A DNA stretch of 64,000 nt from UBA7803 sp034522075 (lineage in GTDB: Bacteria > Pseudomonadota > Gammaproteobacteria > Pseudomonadales > Azotimanducaceae), in the NCBI GenBank assembly GCA_034522075.1, contig JAXHLO010000006.1, forward strand, positions 62,001 through 126,000, in the 5' to 3' direction. Both the position numbers and the translations under genes were made by a program. Shown here in pieces: positions 41,230 to 50,798 of this stretch; the stretch's first letter is position 1; each line of letters starts with the position of its first letter. Under the pieces are notes generated by a model. The model did no database searches, was not told where the DNA came from, and saw nothing but the letters and a program-made list of their open reading frames with translations.

Positions 41230-42696
41230 ATGACTCATTCCAGCAGACCGGCCTTTGACAGGGCCCTGGCCCATCTCGTAGCGCTCACGGACGGCGTTGA
41301 ACTGGCACGCGATAGCGCATTCATTGCCCAACCGGTGGCGCTGGCGACTCGCTTCCGCGCCGCAGAAGCCGCCGCGGCCGCCCTGGCCGGCGGAGCGGCC
41401 CTGGCCAACCAGATGGCCATTGCCCGTGGCCTGCCGGGCAGCTCGGTGCGCGTGGACAGCCGCCACGCCGAGGCCTCGCTGCTGTCGTTCGCTCACCTGC
41501 ACTTCACGGATCCAGAGCGTGCCCCCGCCGGGCGCCAGGCACCGGAACAACGCACCGCGGCAGCCGGTTTCTTCCCCACGGCGGACGGCCGCTGGGTGTA
41601 CCTGCATCCCGGCTTTCCGCATAACACCCAGGGGCTGCTGAATCTGCTGGGCGTCGCCGATGACCGTTCGGCCGTGCGCTCGTCTGGCGAGCGCCAAGCC
41701 GAACTTCGTTCGGCCGTGGGCGATGCCGTCGCCGGCTATAGCGCAGAGACCCTGGAGCAGGCCATCGGCGCTGCCGGCCTGTGCGGCGCCATGGTCCGCT
41801 CCGCCGAGGAATGGGACGCCAGCCGCCCGGGGGTGCTGCTGGCCGCACGTCCGGTGGTGGAAATCATTCAGCTCGACGACTCGCCCCCGGAGCCCTTGCC
41901 GGCCTTTGAGGGCCGGGCTCTCAGCGGAATTCGCGTGCTCGACCTGACCCGGGTTCTGGCAGGGCCCACATGCGCGCGCACGCTGGCCAGCTACGGCGCC
42001 AGCGTGTTGCGGGTGGGCGCTTCTGAACTCCCCACCATACCGCTGTTCGTCGCCGACACCGGTTTCGGCAAACGCTCTACCCACCTGGATCTGACTCAGC
42101 CGGATGCTGCGCAGACCCTGCGGCGGCTGCTGCGCGACTGCGACGTGTTCTCGCAGAGTTATCGCAGCGGGGCCATGGACCGGCTGGGTTTCGGTGTCAC
42201 CGATGTCGCTCAGTTGCGGCCCGGCATCGTCTACGTGTCCATCAACTGTTACGGCCACGAAGGTCCGTGGCGGCAGTGGCCGGGATGGGAACAACTGGCG
42301 CAAACCGTCACGGGTATGGCTCTGGCTCAAGGTGAAGACACTGACGAGCAGGGCCGGCCGACTCTGCTGCCGGCCGCGGTCACGGACTATACCACCGGCT
42401 ATCTTGCCGCTTTCGGGGCACTGGCAGCCCTCGAGCGCCGCGCCCGGGTGGGCGGCAGCTACTGGGTGCGCGTGTCGCTGGCCCGCACGGCCATGTGGAT
42501 CCGGCAACTGGGCCGACGCCGTACGCTGCGCGCCCGGCCGCTGGCGGACTCGGAAATCACCGCCTGGCAGGACGTCATGGACACACCCTGGGGTCCCGCG
42601 CACTATCTGCGTCCCGCGGTAAACCTGTCGGCCATGCCGGCAGGCTGGGACACGCCGCCGGTCCCGGTGGGTACCCATGCACCAAGCTTCGACTGA
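41230..42696 (+). CDS. class III (CaiB/BaiF-type) CoA transferase with Glu in place of catalytic Asp
   Basis: 488-residue member of the family III CoA transferases. The second half carries the typical LDLTRVLAGPTCARTLASYGASVLRV and the block YVSINCYGHEGPWRQWPG. The family nucleophile Asp sits in a PG[YF]D context; here the same place reads PGWEQLAQ, a Glu. The first 230 residues look like a diverged half-copy (AEAAAAALAGGAALANQMA). Such long, Glu-containing members exist, so the change may define a subfamily rather than a defect. Upstream of a molybdenum hydroxylase pair. Confidence 0.82.
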   Translation: MTHSSRPAFDRALAHLVALTDGVELARDSAFIAQPVALATRFRAAEAAAAALAGGAALANQMAIARGLPGSSVRVDSRHAEASLLSFAHLHFTDPERAPAGRQAPEQRTAAAGFFPTADGRWVYLHPGFPHNTQGLLNLLGVADDRSAVRSSGERQAELRSAVGDAVAGYSAETLEQAIGAAGLCGAMVRSAEEWDASRPGVLLAARPVVEIIQLDDSPPEPLPAFEGRALSGIRVLDLTRVLAGPTCARTLASYGASVLRVGASELPTIPLFVADTGFGKRSTHLDLTQPDAAQTLRRLLRDCDVFSQSYRSGAMDRLGFGVTDVAQLRPGIVYVSINCYGHEGPWRQWPGWEQLAQTVTGMALAQGEDTDEQGRPTLLPAAVTDYTTGYLAAFGALAALERRARVGGSYWVRVSLARTAMWIRQLGRRRTLRARPLADSEITAWQDVMDTPWGPAHYLRPAVNLSAMPAGWDTPPVPVGTHAPSFD

Positions 42697-42781
42697 CCAC
42701 CTGGTGCAGCGCGCCGGGCCACGGGTTTGCTGATAAGCTGAGATCCCCACGCCGGGCGACCGGGAGCCGAAGAGCACTGCC

Positions 42782-43243
42782 ATGATCACATTGACCATCA
42801 ATGACGCCAGCCAACAGGTGGACGTGGACCCAGCGACTCCGCTGCTCTGGGTCATCCGGGAAAACCTCGGGCTGACCGGGACCAAGTTCGGCTGCGGCAT
42901 CGCCCAGTGCGGTGCCTGCACCGTGCATCTGAACGACAAACCCATCCGCTCCTGCGTAACGCCGGTATCGGCGGCGGACGGCGCGCGCATCACCACCATC
43001 GAAGGCCTCGCCGACGGCGCTGATCTGCATCCCGTGCAGCAGGCCTGGATCGCCGAGCAGGTGCCGCAATGCGGGTACTGCCAGTCCGGCCAGATCATGA
43101 GTGCCGTTGCCCTGCTGCGCGACAATCCGGCGCCGGACGACGATGCCATCGACCAGGCCATGCGGGGCAACCTGTGCCGCTGCGGGACCTATCCGCGCAT
43201 CCGCCGGGCCATTCACCGCGCCGCGGACGGCCGTCATGGATAA
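42782..43243 (+). CDS. iorA: molybdenum hydroxylase small subunit, 2x[2Fe-2S] (IorA-like)
   Basis: 153-residue electron-transfer subunit. The plant-type [2Fe-2S] domain has CGIAQCGACTVHL and a later RSCVTPVS. The second, helical cluster domain has CGYCQSGQIM and LCRCGTYPRI. Together they pass electrons from the molybdenum centre. It overlaps the large-subunit gene by eight bases. IorAB (isoquinoline 1-oxidoreductase) is the best known example; members also oxidise aldehydes and other N-heterocycles, so the substrate is not assured. Confidence 0.92.
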   Translation: MITLTINDASQQVDVDPATPLLWVIRENLGLTGTKFGCGIAQCGACTVHLNDKPIRSCVTPVSAADGARITTIEGLADGADLHPVQQAWIAEQVPQCGYCQSGQIMSAVALLRDNPAPDDDAIDQAMRGNLCRCGTYPRIRRAIHRAADGRHG

Positions 43244-45473
43244 GCCGGGGACGACGCGCAAGGGCAAGTGGAGCCGCCGAGCCTTCATCACCGCCGGAAC
43301 GGTGGCCGGCGGCGCTCTGCTCGTCGGCGTCGTCATACGCCGCGGCGACCCGACGCCGGACCTGGCCCCCCTGGTGACGGAGGAAGGTGAATACCTGCTG
43401 GATGCCTGGGTGAAACTCGGCAGCGACAACTCGGTCACCGCCATCGTGCCCCACTCGGAGATGGGGCAGGGGGCCCAATCCGCACTGGCGCAGATGCTTG
43501 CCGACGAGCTGGATGCGCACTGGGACGACGTACGGATTCTGGAAGCACCGGCCGAAGACGGCTACGCCAACTACGCTCTGGCCAAGGGCTTTCTGGTCGG
43601 CGGCCTGCAGATTCCCCGGGTGCTGGTACCCACCGTGGACGGCGCCATGTTGCAGATCAGCGACATGATGCATCTGCAGATCACCGGCGGCAGCATGAGC
43701 GTACGGACCACGGGCGTGCACGGCATGCGCGTTGCCGGCGCCGCCGCCCGGGAACTGCTGCTCACCGCGGCGGCCGGGCACTGGCAGGTGCCGCGCGCGG
43801 AACTGGCCGGCCGGGACGGCTTCGTGGTGCACGCGGCCTCCGGGCGCCGGGCACCGTATGGTGAATTCGCGGCCGCCGCCGGTGCGCTCGAGCCCTCACC
43901 GACGCCCGCGCTGAAGCGCCCGGAGGCGTTCACCCTGATGGGCCACAGCGTGCCGCGGCTGGACATTCCGGAAAAAGTCACCGGCGCGGCCCGGTTCGGC
44001 ATGGACGCCCGCGTGGACGGCATGAAGTACGCGGCCATCCGCCGCGCCCCGGTGTTCGGTGCGCGCATCGACAGCCTGGACGACGGCGCGGCACGCGCCA
44101 TGCCGGGTGTGCATGGGGTGATCGGTCTGGACAACGCCGTGGCAGTGGTGGCTGACGGCTACTGGCAGGCCGAGCAGGCGCTGGCCAAGGTGGCCGTGCG
44201 CTGGACGTCTACCGCCGCCGACACTCTGGACAGCGCGGCGCTGTTCGCCGGCTTCGAGCGGGACCTGGACGCAGCGGTCGCCAACGGCGACGAGCAGACG
44301 GACCTGTCCCGGGGAGACGCCCGCGGCGCGCTGGAGCGTGCCGAGCGGGTGGTAACCGCCAGCTACCGGGTGCCTTACCTGGCCCACGCCTGCATGGAAC
44401 CCATGACGGCGACGGCCCGGTTCACCGACGGCGCCTGCGAACTGTGGACGTCGACCCAGAATCCGCTGGGCTTCAAGCACGCCGTAGCAGAAGCGCTGGA
44501 GCTGGATGCCGACCGGGTTACCGTGCACAACGCCTACATGGGCGGCGGCTTCGGCCGGCGCTCCAATCCGGATTACGCCATTCAGGCGGCTCAGCTCGCC
44601 CGGGCTGCCGGAATGCCGGTGCAGCTCATCTGGTCGCGTGAAGAAGACATCCGGCAGGATCACTACCGGCCGGCCGTGGTCTCTCGATTCAAAGCCGCAC
44701 TGGATGCCGAGGGTCGTCCCGTGGCGTGGGAAAATCAGTTCGTCGACAAGCACGAACCCGCCGAGGCGCCGTACATCCCCTATGCCATAGCCAACCAGTA
44801 CGTCCACTACGCCGACAGCCCGACCCATGTGCCGTTCGGGCCGTGGCGCAGCGTGGACCATTCCCAGCACGGCTTCTTCACCGAATCGTTCATCGACGAG
44901 CTCGCCCACGCGGCCGGCCGGGATCCCTACGATTACCGCCGCAGCCTGCTCGCGGATGCACCCCGTCATCGGGCCGTGCTGGACCTGGCCGCGGACAAGG
45001 CCGGCTGGACGCAGCCCCTGGCCGCCGGCCGCGGCCGCGGCATCGCCCTGCAGGCGTCCTTCGGCACCATCGTCGCCCAGGTGGCGGAAGTCACCGTACG
45101 GAACGGCCGCGTCCGGGTTGACCGGGTGGTCTGTGCGGCCGACCCCGGATTCGCCGTCTCACCGGACGGTTTCACCGCGCAGATGGAGTCGGGCATCATC
45201 TATGGCCTGACTGCGGCTCTATTCGGCGAGATCGAGTTGCAGGACGGCGCTGTGGTGCAGAGCAACTTCCACGACTATCCCATATTACGCCTGGACGAAA
45301 GCCCGCTGATCGAAACTTACATCGTCGAATCTGCCGGGCCCTGGGGCGGCGCCGGCGAACCGGGCACGCCCGCCATCGCGGCGGCAGTCGCCAATGCCGT
45401 ATTCGCCGCCACCGGCACGCGCATTCGCGAGCTGCCGCTGGGCCGTCACGATTTCGATCAGGCGCAGGCCTGA
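43236..45473 (+). CDS. iorB: molybdenum hydroxylase large subunit, Tat-exported (IorB-like)
   Basis: 745-residue molybdopterin subunit of the xanthine dehydrogenase family in the split, duplicated-domain IorB form. The N-terminal SRRAFITAGTVAGGALLVGV is a twin-arginine signal, so the pair is folded in the cytoplasm and exported. Cofactor-binding motifs are HSEMGQGAQSALAQMLADEL, GGGFGRRSNPDYAIQAAQLA and FGPWRSVDHSQ. The catalytic Glu is in GGAGEPGTPAI near the C-terminus. ATG at 43236 is the first in-frame start giving the Tat signal. No MoCo insertion chaperone is nearby. Confidence 0.9.
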   Translation: MDKPGTTRKGKWSRRAFITAGTVAGGALLVGVVIRRGDPTPDLAPLVTEEGEYLLDAWVKLGSDNSVTAIVPHSEMGQGAQSALAQMLADELDAHWDDVRILEAPAEDGYANYALAKGFLVGGLQIPRVLVPTVDGAMLQISDMMHLQITGGSMSVRTTGVHGMRVAGAAARELLLTAAAGHWQVPRAELAGRDGFVVHAASGRRAPYGEFAAAAGALEPSPTPALKRPEAFTLMGHSVPRLDIPEKVTGAARFGMDARVDGMKYAAIRRAPVFGARIDSLDDGAARAMPGVHGVIGLDNAVAVVADGYWQAEQALAKVAVRWTSTAADTLDSAALFAGFERDLDAAVANGDEQTDLSRGDARGALERAERVVTASYRVPYLAHACMEPMTATARFTDGACELWTSTQNPLGFKHAVAEALELDADRVTVHNAYMGGGFGRRSNPDYAIQAAQLARAAGMPVQLIWSREEDIRQDHYRPAVVSRFKAALDAEGRPVAWENQFVDKHEPAEAPYIPYAIANQYVHYADSPTHVPFGPWRSVDHSQHGFFTESFIDELAHAAGRDPYDYRRSLLADAPRHRAVLDLAADKAGWTQPLAAGRGRGIALQASFGTIVAQVAEVTVRNGRVRVDRVVCAADPGFAVSPDGFTAQMESGIIYGLTAALFGEIELQDGAVVQSNFHDYPILRLDESPLIETYIVESAGPWGGAGEPGTPAIAAAVANAVFAATGTRIRELPLGRHDFDQAQA

Positions 45474-45505
45474 TGCTCCGGCGCACCTGGCGCAGCGCGT
45501 CCTGA

Positions 45506-46213
45506 TCAATCGGCGAGGTAATACTCGAGGGTGGAGACGACCCGTACGTTCTTGATGTGCGGGTTGTTGCTGTCGCGGTCGGCAATACTGAACTGGCCCT
45601 GCCGGGCGGTGCGGATCTTGCCCAGCCGGCTGTTGGAATCCTCGGCGAACTTCTGCGCCACTTCCCGGGCCTTGCGCGTGGCCTGCTCGATCATGCCCGG
45701 CTTGATGTCATTCAGGCCATTGAACAGATACTGAGTACGGAACTCGTAGTTGTCCTGATTGAGCACGATGCCGGCCTTGCCCAGTTCCAGCAGTTCGCGG
45801 CCGGCGCCGCGCACGGCGTCGATCTTCGTGGTGAACACCGTGACCACCTGGGATACCGAATAACGCAGCCGGGCGTTCGGGTCGCCGTAACCCTGCGCCT
45901 GGCGATCGGTGATGTTGGGCGCGCCGACGCTGATCTCTTCTTCTGCGAAGCCGCGCAGGGTGAGGAAGGCGCGCACCTGCTCGCCCTGTTGCTCGAGTTC
46001 CACGAGCAGCGGCTGCAGATCGTTGCCGGCCACCACATACTGAATCGGCCAGATGGCGGTATCCGCCGGCACCTCCCGCTCGGCCAGGCCTTTTACCTCC
46101 ACCGTTCGCTCAAGTGCCCGGGCATCGACGAAACCGCTGCCCACGAAGTAGCCGCCCAGGGCCAGACCCACGGCGACCAATGAACCCAGCAATGCAGCAG
46201 TGACGTTGTTCAA
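45506..46213 (-). CDS. SIMPL-domain (DUF541) protein
   Basis: 235 residues: an N-terminal membrane anchor or signal helix (LLGSLVAVGLALGGYFVGSG) followed by a full SIMPL domain. The domain begins VEVKGLAEREVPADTAIWPIQY and contains the usual RYSVSQVVTV and ARQGQFSIADRD segments. Family members such as YggE form large periplasmic rings of unclear function, linked to oxidative stress. Convergent with iorB and 34 bases downstream of metY on the same strand. Confidence 0.9.
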   Translation of the reverse strand: MNNVTAALLGSLVAVGLALGGYFVGSGFVDARALERTVEVKGLAEREVPADTAIWPIQYVVAGNDLQPLLVELEQQGEQVRAFLTLRGFAEEEISVGAPNITDRQAQGYGDPNARLRYSVSQVVTVFTTKIDAVRGAGRELLELGKAGIVLNQDNYEFRTQYLFNGLNDIKPGMIEQATRKAREVAQKFAEDSNSRLGKIRTARQGQFSIADRDSNNPHIKNVRVVSTLEYYLAD

Positions 46214-46247
46214 CCCGGCTCCCGACGGATTCCACGACCCGGCAAGG

Positions 46248-47519
46248 TTACGCCGCCGTCAGCGCCTGATCCAGGTCTTCGAGAATATCGTCGATGGCCT
46301 CGATACCCACCGAGAGGCGAATGGCCTCGGGCGCTACGCCCACCCGGCGCTGTTCGTCCTCGCTGAGCTGGCGGTGAGTGGTGGATGCCGGATGGCAGGC
46401 CAGAGACTTGGCATCACCGATGTTGACCAGCCGCTTGAACAGCTTCAGCGCATCGTAGAACTTCACCCCGGCCTCGAAGCCGCCTTTCACACCGAAGGTC
46501 ATGATGCTGGCGGCCCGGCCGTTCATGTACTTCTGCGCCAGCTCATGGTGCGGGTCGCCGGGCAGGCCGGCGAAGCTCACCCAATCGACTTTGGGGTGAT
46601 TCTGCAGGTGCTGCGCCACGGCCAGTGCGTTCTCGCAGTGCCGCTCCATGCGCAGGGACAGGGTTTCGATGCCCTGCAGCAGCAGAAAGGCGTTGAACGG
46701 CGACAGGGCGGAACCGGTATTACGTAACGGCACCGTGCGGGCGCGGGCGATATAGGCAGCGGGCCCCATGGCCTCGGTGTAGACGACACCGTGATAGGAC
46801 GGCTCCGGTTCGTTGATGGCCCGGTAACGTTCGGCGTGCTCGGTCCACGGGAAGTTGCCGGAGTCGACGATGATGCCGCCCAGGCTGGTGCCGTGCCCGC
46901 CCATGTATTTGGTCAGCGAGTGCACGACGATGTCCACGCCATGATCCACCGGCTTGAGCAGGGCCGGCGTGGCCACGGTGTTGTCGGTGATGGACACCAC
47001 GCCATGGCTGCGGGCCATGGCCGCGACCGCCGCCACGTCGACGATGTTGCCCGCCGGGTTGCCGATGGTTTCGAAGAACACGGCCTTGGTGCGGGCATCG
47101 ATGAGCTTCTCGAGATCCGCCGCCGAGTCGCCGTCGGCGAAGCGCACCTCGATGCCCTGTTTCGGTAACATGTGAGCAAACAGAGTAAAGGTGCCGCCGT
47201 AGAGCTGCGGTACGGTCACGATGTTGTCGCCGGCCTCGGCCAGGTTGAGGATGGCGTAGTTGATGGCTGCACTGCCGGCTGATACGGCCAGTGCGCCGAT
47301 GCCATGCTCGAGGGCGGCGACCCGTTGTTCGAGCACGTCGCAGGTGGGATTCATGATGCGGCTGTAGATGTTGCCCGGCACCGCCAGGTTGAACAGGTCC
47401 GCACCGTGCTGGGCACTGTCGAACTCATAGGCCACGGTTTGAAAGATCGGTGTGGCCACGGCTTTGGTCGTCGGGTCGGTCTCGTAGCCGGCGTGTATGG
47501 CCAGCGTCTCGTCTTTCAT
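46248..47519 (-). CDS. metY: O-acetylhomoserine sulfhydrylase
   Basis: PLP enzyme of 423 residues that makes homocysteine from O-acetylhomoserine and sulfide. The PLP lysine is in VHSLTKYMGGHGTSLGG (about residue 210). FQTVAYEFDSAQHGADLF and NPTCDVLEQRVAALE at the N-terminus and IGDAKSLACHPASTTHRQL near the end are characteristic. Length is normal. No S-box or other riboswitch is visible in the 90 bases upstream. Confidence 0.95.
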   Translation of the reverse strand: MKDETLAIHAGYETDPTTKAVATPIFQTVAYEFDSAQHGADLFNLAVPGNIYSRIMNPTCDVLEQRVAALEHGIGALAVSAGSAAINYAILNLAEAGDNIVTVPQLYGGTFTLFAHMLPKQGIEVRFADGDSAADLEKLIDARTKAVFFETIGNPAGNIVDVAAVAAMARSHGVVSITDNTVATPALLKPVDHGVDIVVHSLTKYMGGHGTSLGGIIVDSGNFPWTEHAERYRAINEPEPSYHGVVYTEAMGPAAYIARARTVPLRNTGSALSPFNAFLLLQGIETLSLRMERHCENALAVAQHLQNHPKVDWVSFAGLPGDPHHELAQKYMNGRAASIMTFGVKGGFEAGVKFYDALKLFKRLVNIGDAKSLACHPASTTHRQLSEDEQRRVGVAPEAIRLSVGIEAIDDILEDLDQALTAA

Positions 47520-47609
47520 GGCAACGGCTCCGTGATGTTCGTGGAGGACGGATTGTGCCGAGGCATGCCGGGCAATGCGAGCATTGCCACGGGCGACACC
47601 AGTACCGGA

Positions 47610-48852
47610 TCAGCCCGGGGACCGGCGGCCAAAGCGTCCCGGCGCATACGGTGACAGGTCGAGGGCCGGCGGAGCGCCGCTCACCAGGTCCCGGACCAGC
47701 GTGCCGGTCAGCGCCGCCGTGGTCAGCCCCATGTGCTGATGGCCAAAGGCCGCGATGATGCGCGGATGACCCGGCAATCCGCCGATGGCGGGCAGGTAAT
47801 CCGGCAGTGTCGGCCGCGAACCGCGCCAGCGCCCCACGGCGGCAGGCAGCGGCTCGCGGAACAGGCGGTCGGCCAGCGGCCGCAGCATGGCAGCCCGCTG
47901 CCAGGTGGGCGCCAGCTCCCGGCGTGCCAGTTCCACGGTTCCGGCCAGGCGCAGGTGGTCGGCCATGGGGGTCACCATGAAACCGTCTTCCGCAGCGGCC
48001 AGCGGTGCAGCGAGGCGCTGCTGCTCACCGGGAAAGGTCAGGTGGTAGCCCATCTCCGCCGCCAGAGGCGGCTCGCAACCCAGATCCCGGCACAGCGCAC
48101 GGGAACCGAGACCCGCGGCAATGACCACGTAGCGAGCCCGCAGGCGGCCCCGGGTAAGGGTGGCCAGCACCTGATGGGGCTGGCAGTCGAAGCCTGCCAC
48201 CGCCGCCGGGAGGATGCGTCCGCCGGCAGCCGTAAAGGCATCGGCCAGAGCCGTGACAACCGCCTGAGGGGTCGAGCACATGAGCGACTCCCGGGTGATA
48301 GACCGCACCGTGCAGGCGTTCGCTGAGTGCCGGTTCGCGGCGGCGCAACTCGGCACCGTCGATAATTTCCCAGGCAATTCCCAGCGCCCGCGCCTGCGCC
48401 CGCTCGGCCGCGTCACGCGCCAGGCCCAGGTCTGACCGGTAGACACTGTACATGCCCCGGGTCCGGAGCAGATGGGCCGCGCCGCTGGCGGTGAGCTCCT
48501 CCTGCCAGGCGCCCACCGAACGCGCGGTCAGTGCCGCAATGGCCCGGGTACCCCGCTCCACCTGACCCGGCCGGCAGGCTGCCGCGAAGCGGGCCAGCCA
48601 CGGCAACAACCCGGGCAGGCGGCCCGCCTTCAGATACAGCGGCCCGCGGCGTTGCACCAGCATGGCGGGCACCCGGGCCAACACCTCGGGCCGGGCCAGA
48701 GGAAGAATGTGATCCGCGGCGATGATGCCGGCATTACCGGAGGAACAGACACTGCCCGGCGGTGCGGGATCGGCTACGCAAACGCGATAACCTGAGCGCT
48801 GCAGAGCCCGGGCGCAGGCCATACCCACCACACCGGCCCCGGCTACGAGCAC
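47610..48852 (-). CDS. D-amino-acid dehydrogenase-like flavoprotein (DadA family), one frameshift
   Basis: FAD-dependent amine/amino-acid oxidase of about 415 codons. The FAD site VAGAGVVGMACARALQRSGY is in the first frame, which runs well to YHPGVAHVLDP. At about 48267 it must shift to read QAVVTALADAFTAAGGRILP and the rest (LPDYLPAIGGLPGHPRIIAAFGHQHMGLT). Removing one base in CCCCTCAGG gives an unbroken LDPQAVVTALA. Probably deaminates D-amino acids into the respiratory chain. GTG at 48852 is the first usable start; the sequence is open further upstream to a GAGGAG, so the N-terminus is uncertain. Confidence 0.82.
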
Positions 48853-48915
48853 ATCGACGAAGGGCGCCTCACCAGTGGGATCATGGGACGCGATGTTCAG
48901 GCTCCTCGGCTGCGC

Positions 48916-49551
48916 TCACCCGGGGCTGAAGTCATCCGGCATACCTTCGAAGAATTCCACCTCGCCGGTATCGAGCGAATAGTCGGCGCCGACGATCAGC
49001 AACTCATCCTGAGCGATGAGGTTTTCGAGCACTTCCGAGCCGTGCCTGAGCTGATTGGCGGAAGCCCTGACATTGGCCCGCACGGCCCGCTGCACAAGAG
49101 AATCCTGATCGCCGGCGGCAGCCGAATCGAGCAACGGTTCCACCGCCGGGCGAACCCGATCGACGATGGAGCGCAGGTTGCGCGACGGATGCCGCTCACC
49201 GCGGCTCAGGGATTCCAGCGTAGCAACTACCGCGCCGCAGCGGGAATGACCGAGAACCACCACCAGGCGCGTGCCGAACCATTCCGCCGCGAACTCCACG
49301 CTGCCGATCTGCGAAGGGGCCACCACGTTGCCGGCCACCCGGATAACGAACAGGTCGCCGAGGCCCTGATCGAAGACGATCTCGGCGGGCACCCGGGAAT
49401 CGGAACAACCCAGGACGATGGCAAAGGGCCGCTGATCGCCCACCACCTCGTTGCGGCGGGCGGGGCCGAGCGCGTCATCCCGGCGTTCACCGGCGACGAA
49501 GCGGCGGTTGCCGGCCTGCAGGCGCTGCAGGGCTTCCGTGGCGAGGATCAT
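48916..49551 (-). CDS. beta-class carbonic anhydrase
   Basis: 211-residue zinc enzyme interconverting CO2 and bicarbonate. Zinc ligands are in VLGCSDSRVPAE (Cys, with the Asp-Arg dyad) and LGHSRCGAV (His and Cys). The N-terminal EALQRLQAGNRRFVAGE is the usual helix. ATG at 49551 follows GGAG; longer starts lack one. Cytoplasmic form, no signal peptide. Divergent from the EmrA-like gene with 89 bases between. Confidence 0.94.
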   Translation of the reverse strand: MILATEALQRLQAGNRRFVAGERRDDALGPARRNEVVGDQRPFAIVLGCSDSRVPAEIVFDQGLGDLFVIRVAGNVVAPSQIGSVEFAAEWFGTRLVVVLGHSRCGAVVATLESLSRGERHPSRNLRSIVDRVRPAVEPLLDSAAAGDQDSLVQRAVRANVRASANQLRHGSEVLENLIAQDELLIVGADYSLDTGEVEFFEGMPDDFSPG

Positions 49552-49640
49552 TTCGGCTCCGGTCGATGGTGCGCGATAGTGTACCGCGGGACGTCGGACG
49601 ACACAGCGCGCAGCCATGTGCGGGAAGTCTATTTGCTACC

Positions 49641-50798
49641 ATGTCCCTTCGAGCAGGGGAGAAAACGTTGGCCGCAACACACAGCTCAGGAGATGCCGAA
49701 CCGCCGTCCGGCGCGCAGCGCCGCATTCTCACCGCCGGCAACCTGGTGGTGCTGGCCGTCACCGTGGCGGCGACGCTGTGGGGCCTGTGGTGGCTCTACG
49801 ACCGCCTCACCAACACCTATGTTCTCGACGCGCGGGTCTCCTCGGACATGCTGCTGCTGTCGAGCCAGGTTTCCGGCTGGGTCGCCGATGTACCGGTGGC
49901 CGGATCGCAGACCGTGAAACGGGGCGACGTGCTGGTGCGCATCGACGACCGCCGGCCCCGGGCTCGCCTGGCTGAGCTGCGGGCGGCGGTGGCCGTGGCG
50001 GATGCCGACCTGGACGCCATGGCAGCGCGCATCGAGGTGACCGACCATAGCACCGCCAGCCTGCTGGATGCCGCCCGCTCACGCCTGGAGGCAGCCGGGT
50101 CCGAGCTGGAGGCTGCGCAGGGCGACCTGGAGGTGGCCGAAGCGGACTGGCAGCGGGCCGGGCCATTACGCGAGCGCGAACTCCTCTCGCAACAGGAGTT
50201 CGAAGAGATCCGTAACACCTATCGCAGCGCCGTGCAGACTGTACGGCGGCGCGAAGCAGGGGTAGCGACAGCGCGGGCGGATCTGGCCGAGGCGGAGGCC
50301 GAGCGCGCCCGGATCACGGTATTGGGGGCCGAACAGGCGGCACTGCAGCAGCGCCGGGAACAGGCCCTGCGGCAGGTGGAACAGGCCGCAACCGAACTCG
50401 ACTACTACACCATAACCAGCCCGATCGCCGGCGTGGTTGACGAACTGTTCATCGACCCGGGCGAGCACGTATCGGCCAGCCAGCGAGTACTGGTCATGCA
50501 CGACCCGGGGCGCGTCTGGGTCAAGGCCAACGTCAAGGAGACGGAGCTGCGTCACCTGTCCGAAGGTGACGAGGTGTCCATCAACGTGGACGCTTACCCG
50601 GACCAGGCCCGGCGCGGAGTGATCCGCACTATCGGCCAGGCCGCCACCAGTGAATTCGCCCTGCTCCCCAATCCGAACCCCAGCGGCAACTTCACCAAGA
50701 TCACCCAGCGAGTCGAAGTCACCATCGATTTCGCCGAGCCCGATCCTCGCCTCAAACCCGGCATGATGGTGGAGGTGAAGATTCCGCACCGCTCATGA
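49641..50798 (+). CDS. emrA: HlyD/EmrA-type membrane fusion protein
   Basis: Periplasmic adaptor of a tripartite drug exporter, about 385 residues. One membrane helix (NLVVLAVTVAATLWGLWWLY), a lipoyl half-motif (SSQVSGWVADVPVAGSQTVKRGDVLVRID), a long alpha-hairpin of heptads (residues about 105-245), the second half (YTITSPIAGVVDELFIDPGEHV) and a beta-barrel. An alternative TTG start at 49668 has AGGGGAG six bases upstream, a better site than the ATG at 49641. Overlaps the MFS gene by four bases. Confidence 0.9.
   Translation: MSLRAGEKTLAATHSSGDAEPPSGAQRRILTAGNLVVLAVTVAATLWGLWWLYDRLTNTYVLDARVSSDMLLLSSQVSGWVADVPVAGSQTVKRGDVLVRIDDRRPRARLAELRAAVAVADADLDAMAARIEVTDHSTASLLDAARSRLEAAGSELEAAQGDLEVAEADWQRAGPLRERELLSQQEFEEIRNTYRSAVQTVRRREAGVATARADLAEAEAERARITVLGAEQAALQQRREQALRQVEQAATELDYYTITSPIAGVVDELFIDPGEHVSASQRVLVMHDPGRVWVKANVKETELRHLSEGDEVSINVDAYPDQARRGVIRTIGQAATSEFALLPNPNPSGNFTKITQRVEVTIDFAEPDPRLKPGMMVEVKIPHRS

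Noticed and set aside
47520..47609. SAM or methionine riboswitch upstream of metY
   Set aside because: The 90-base gap shows no conserved riboswitch core or terminator and antiterminator pair.
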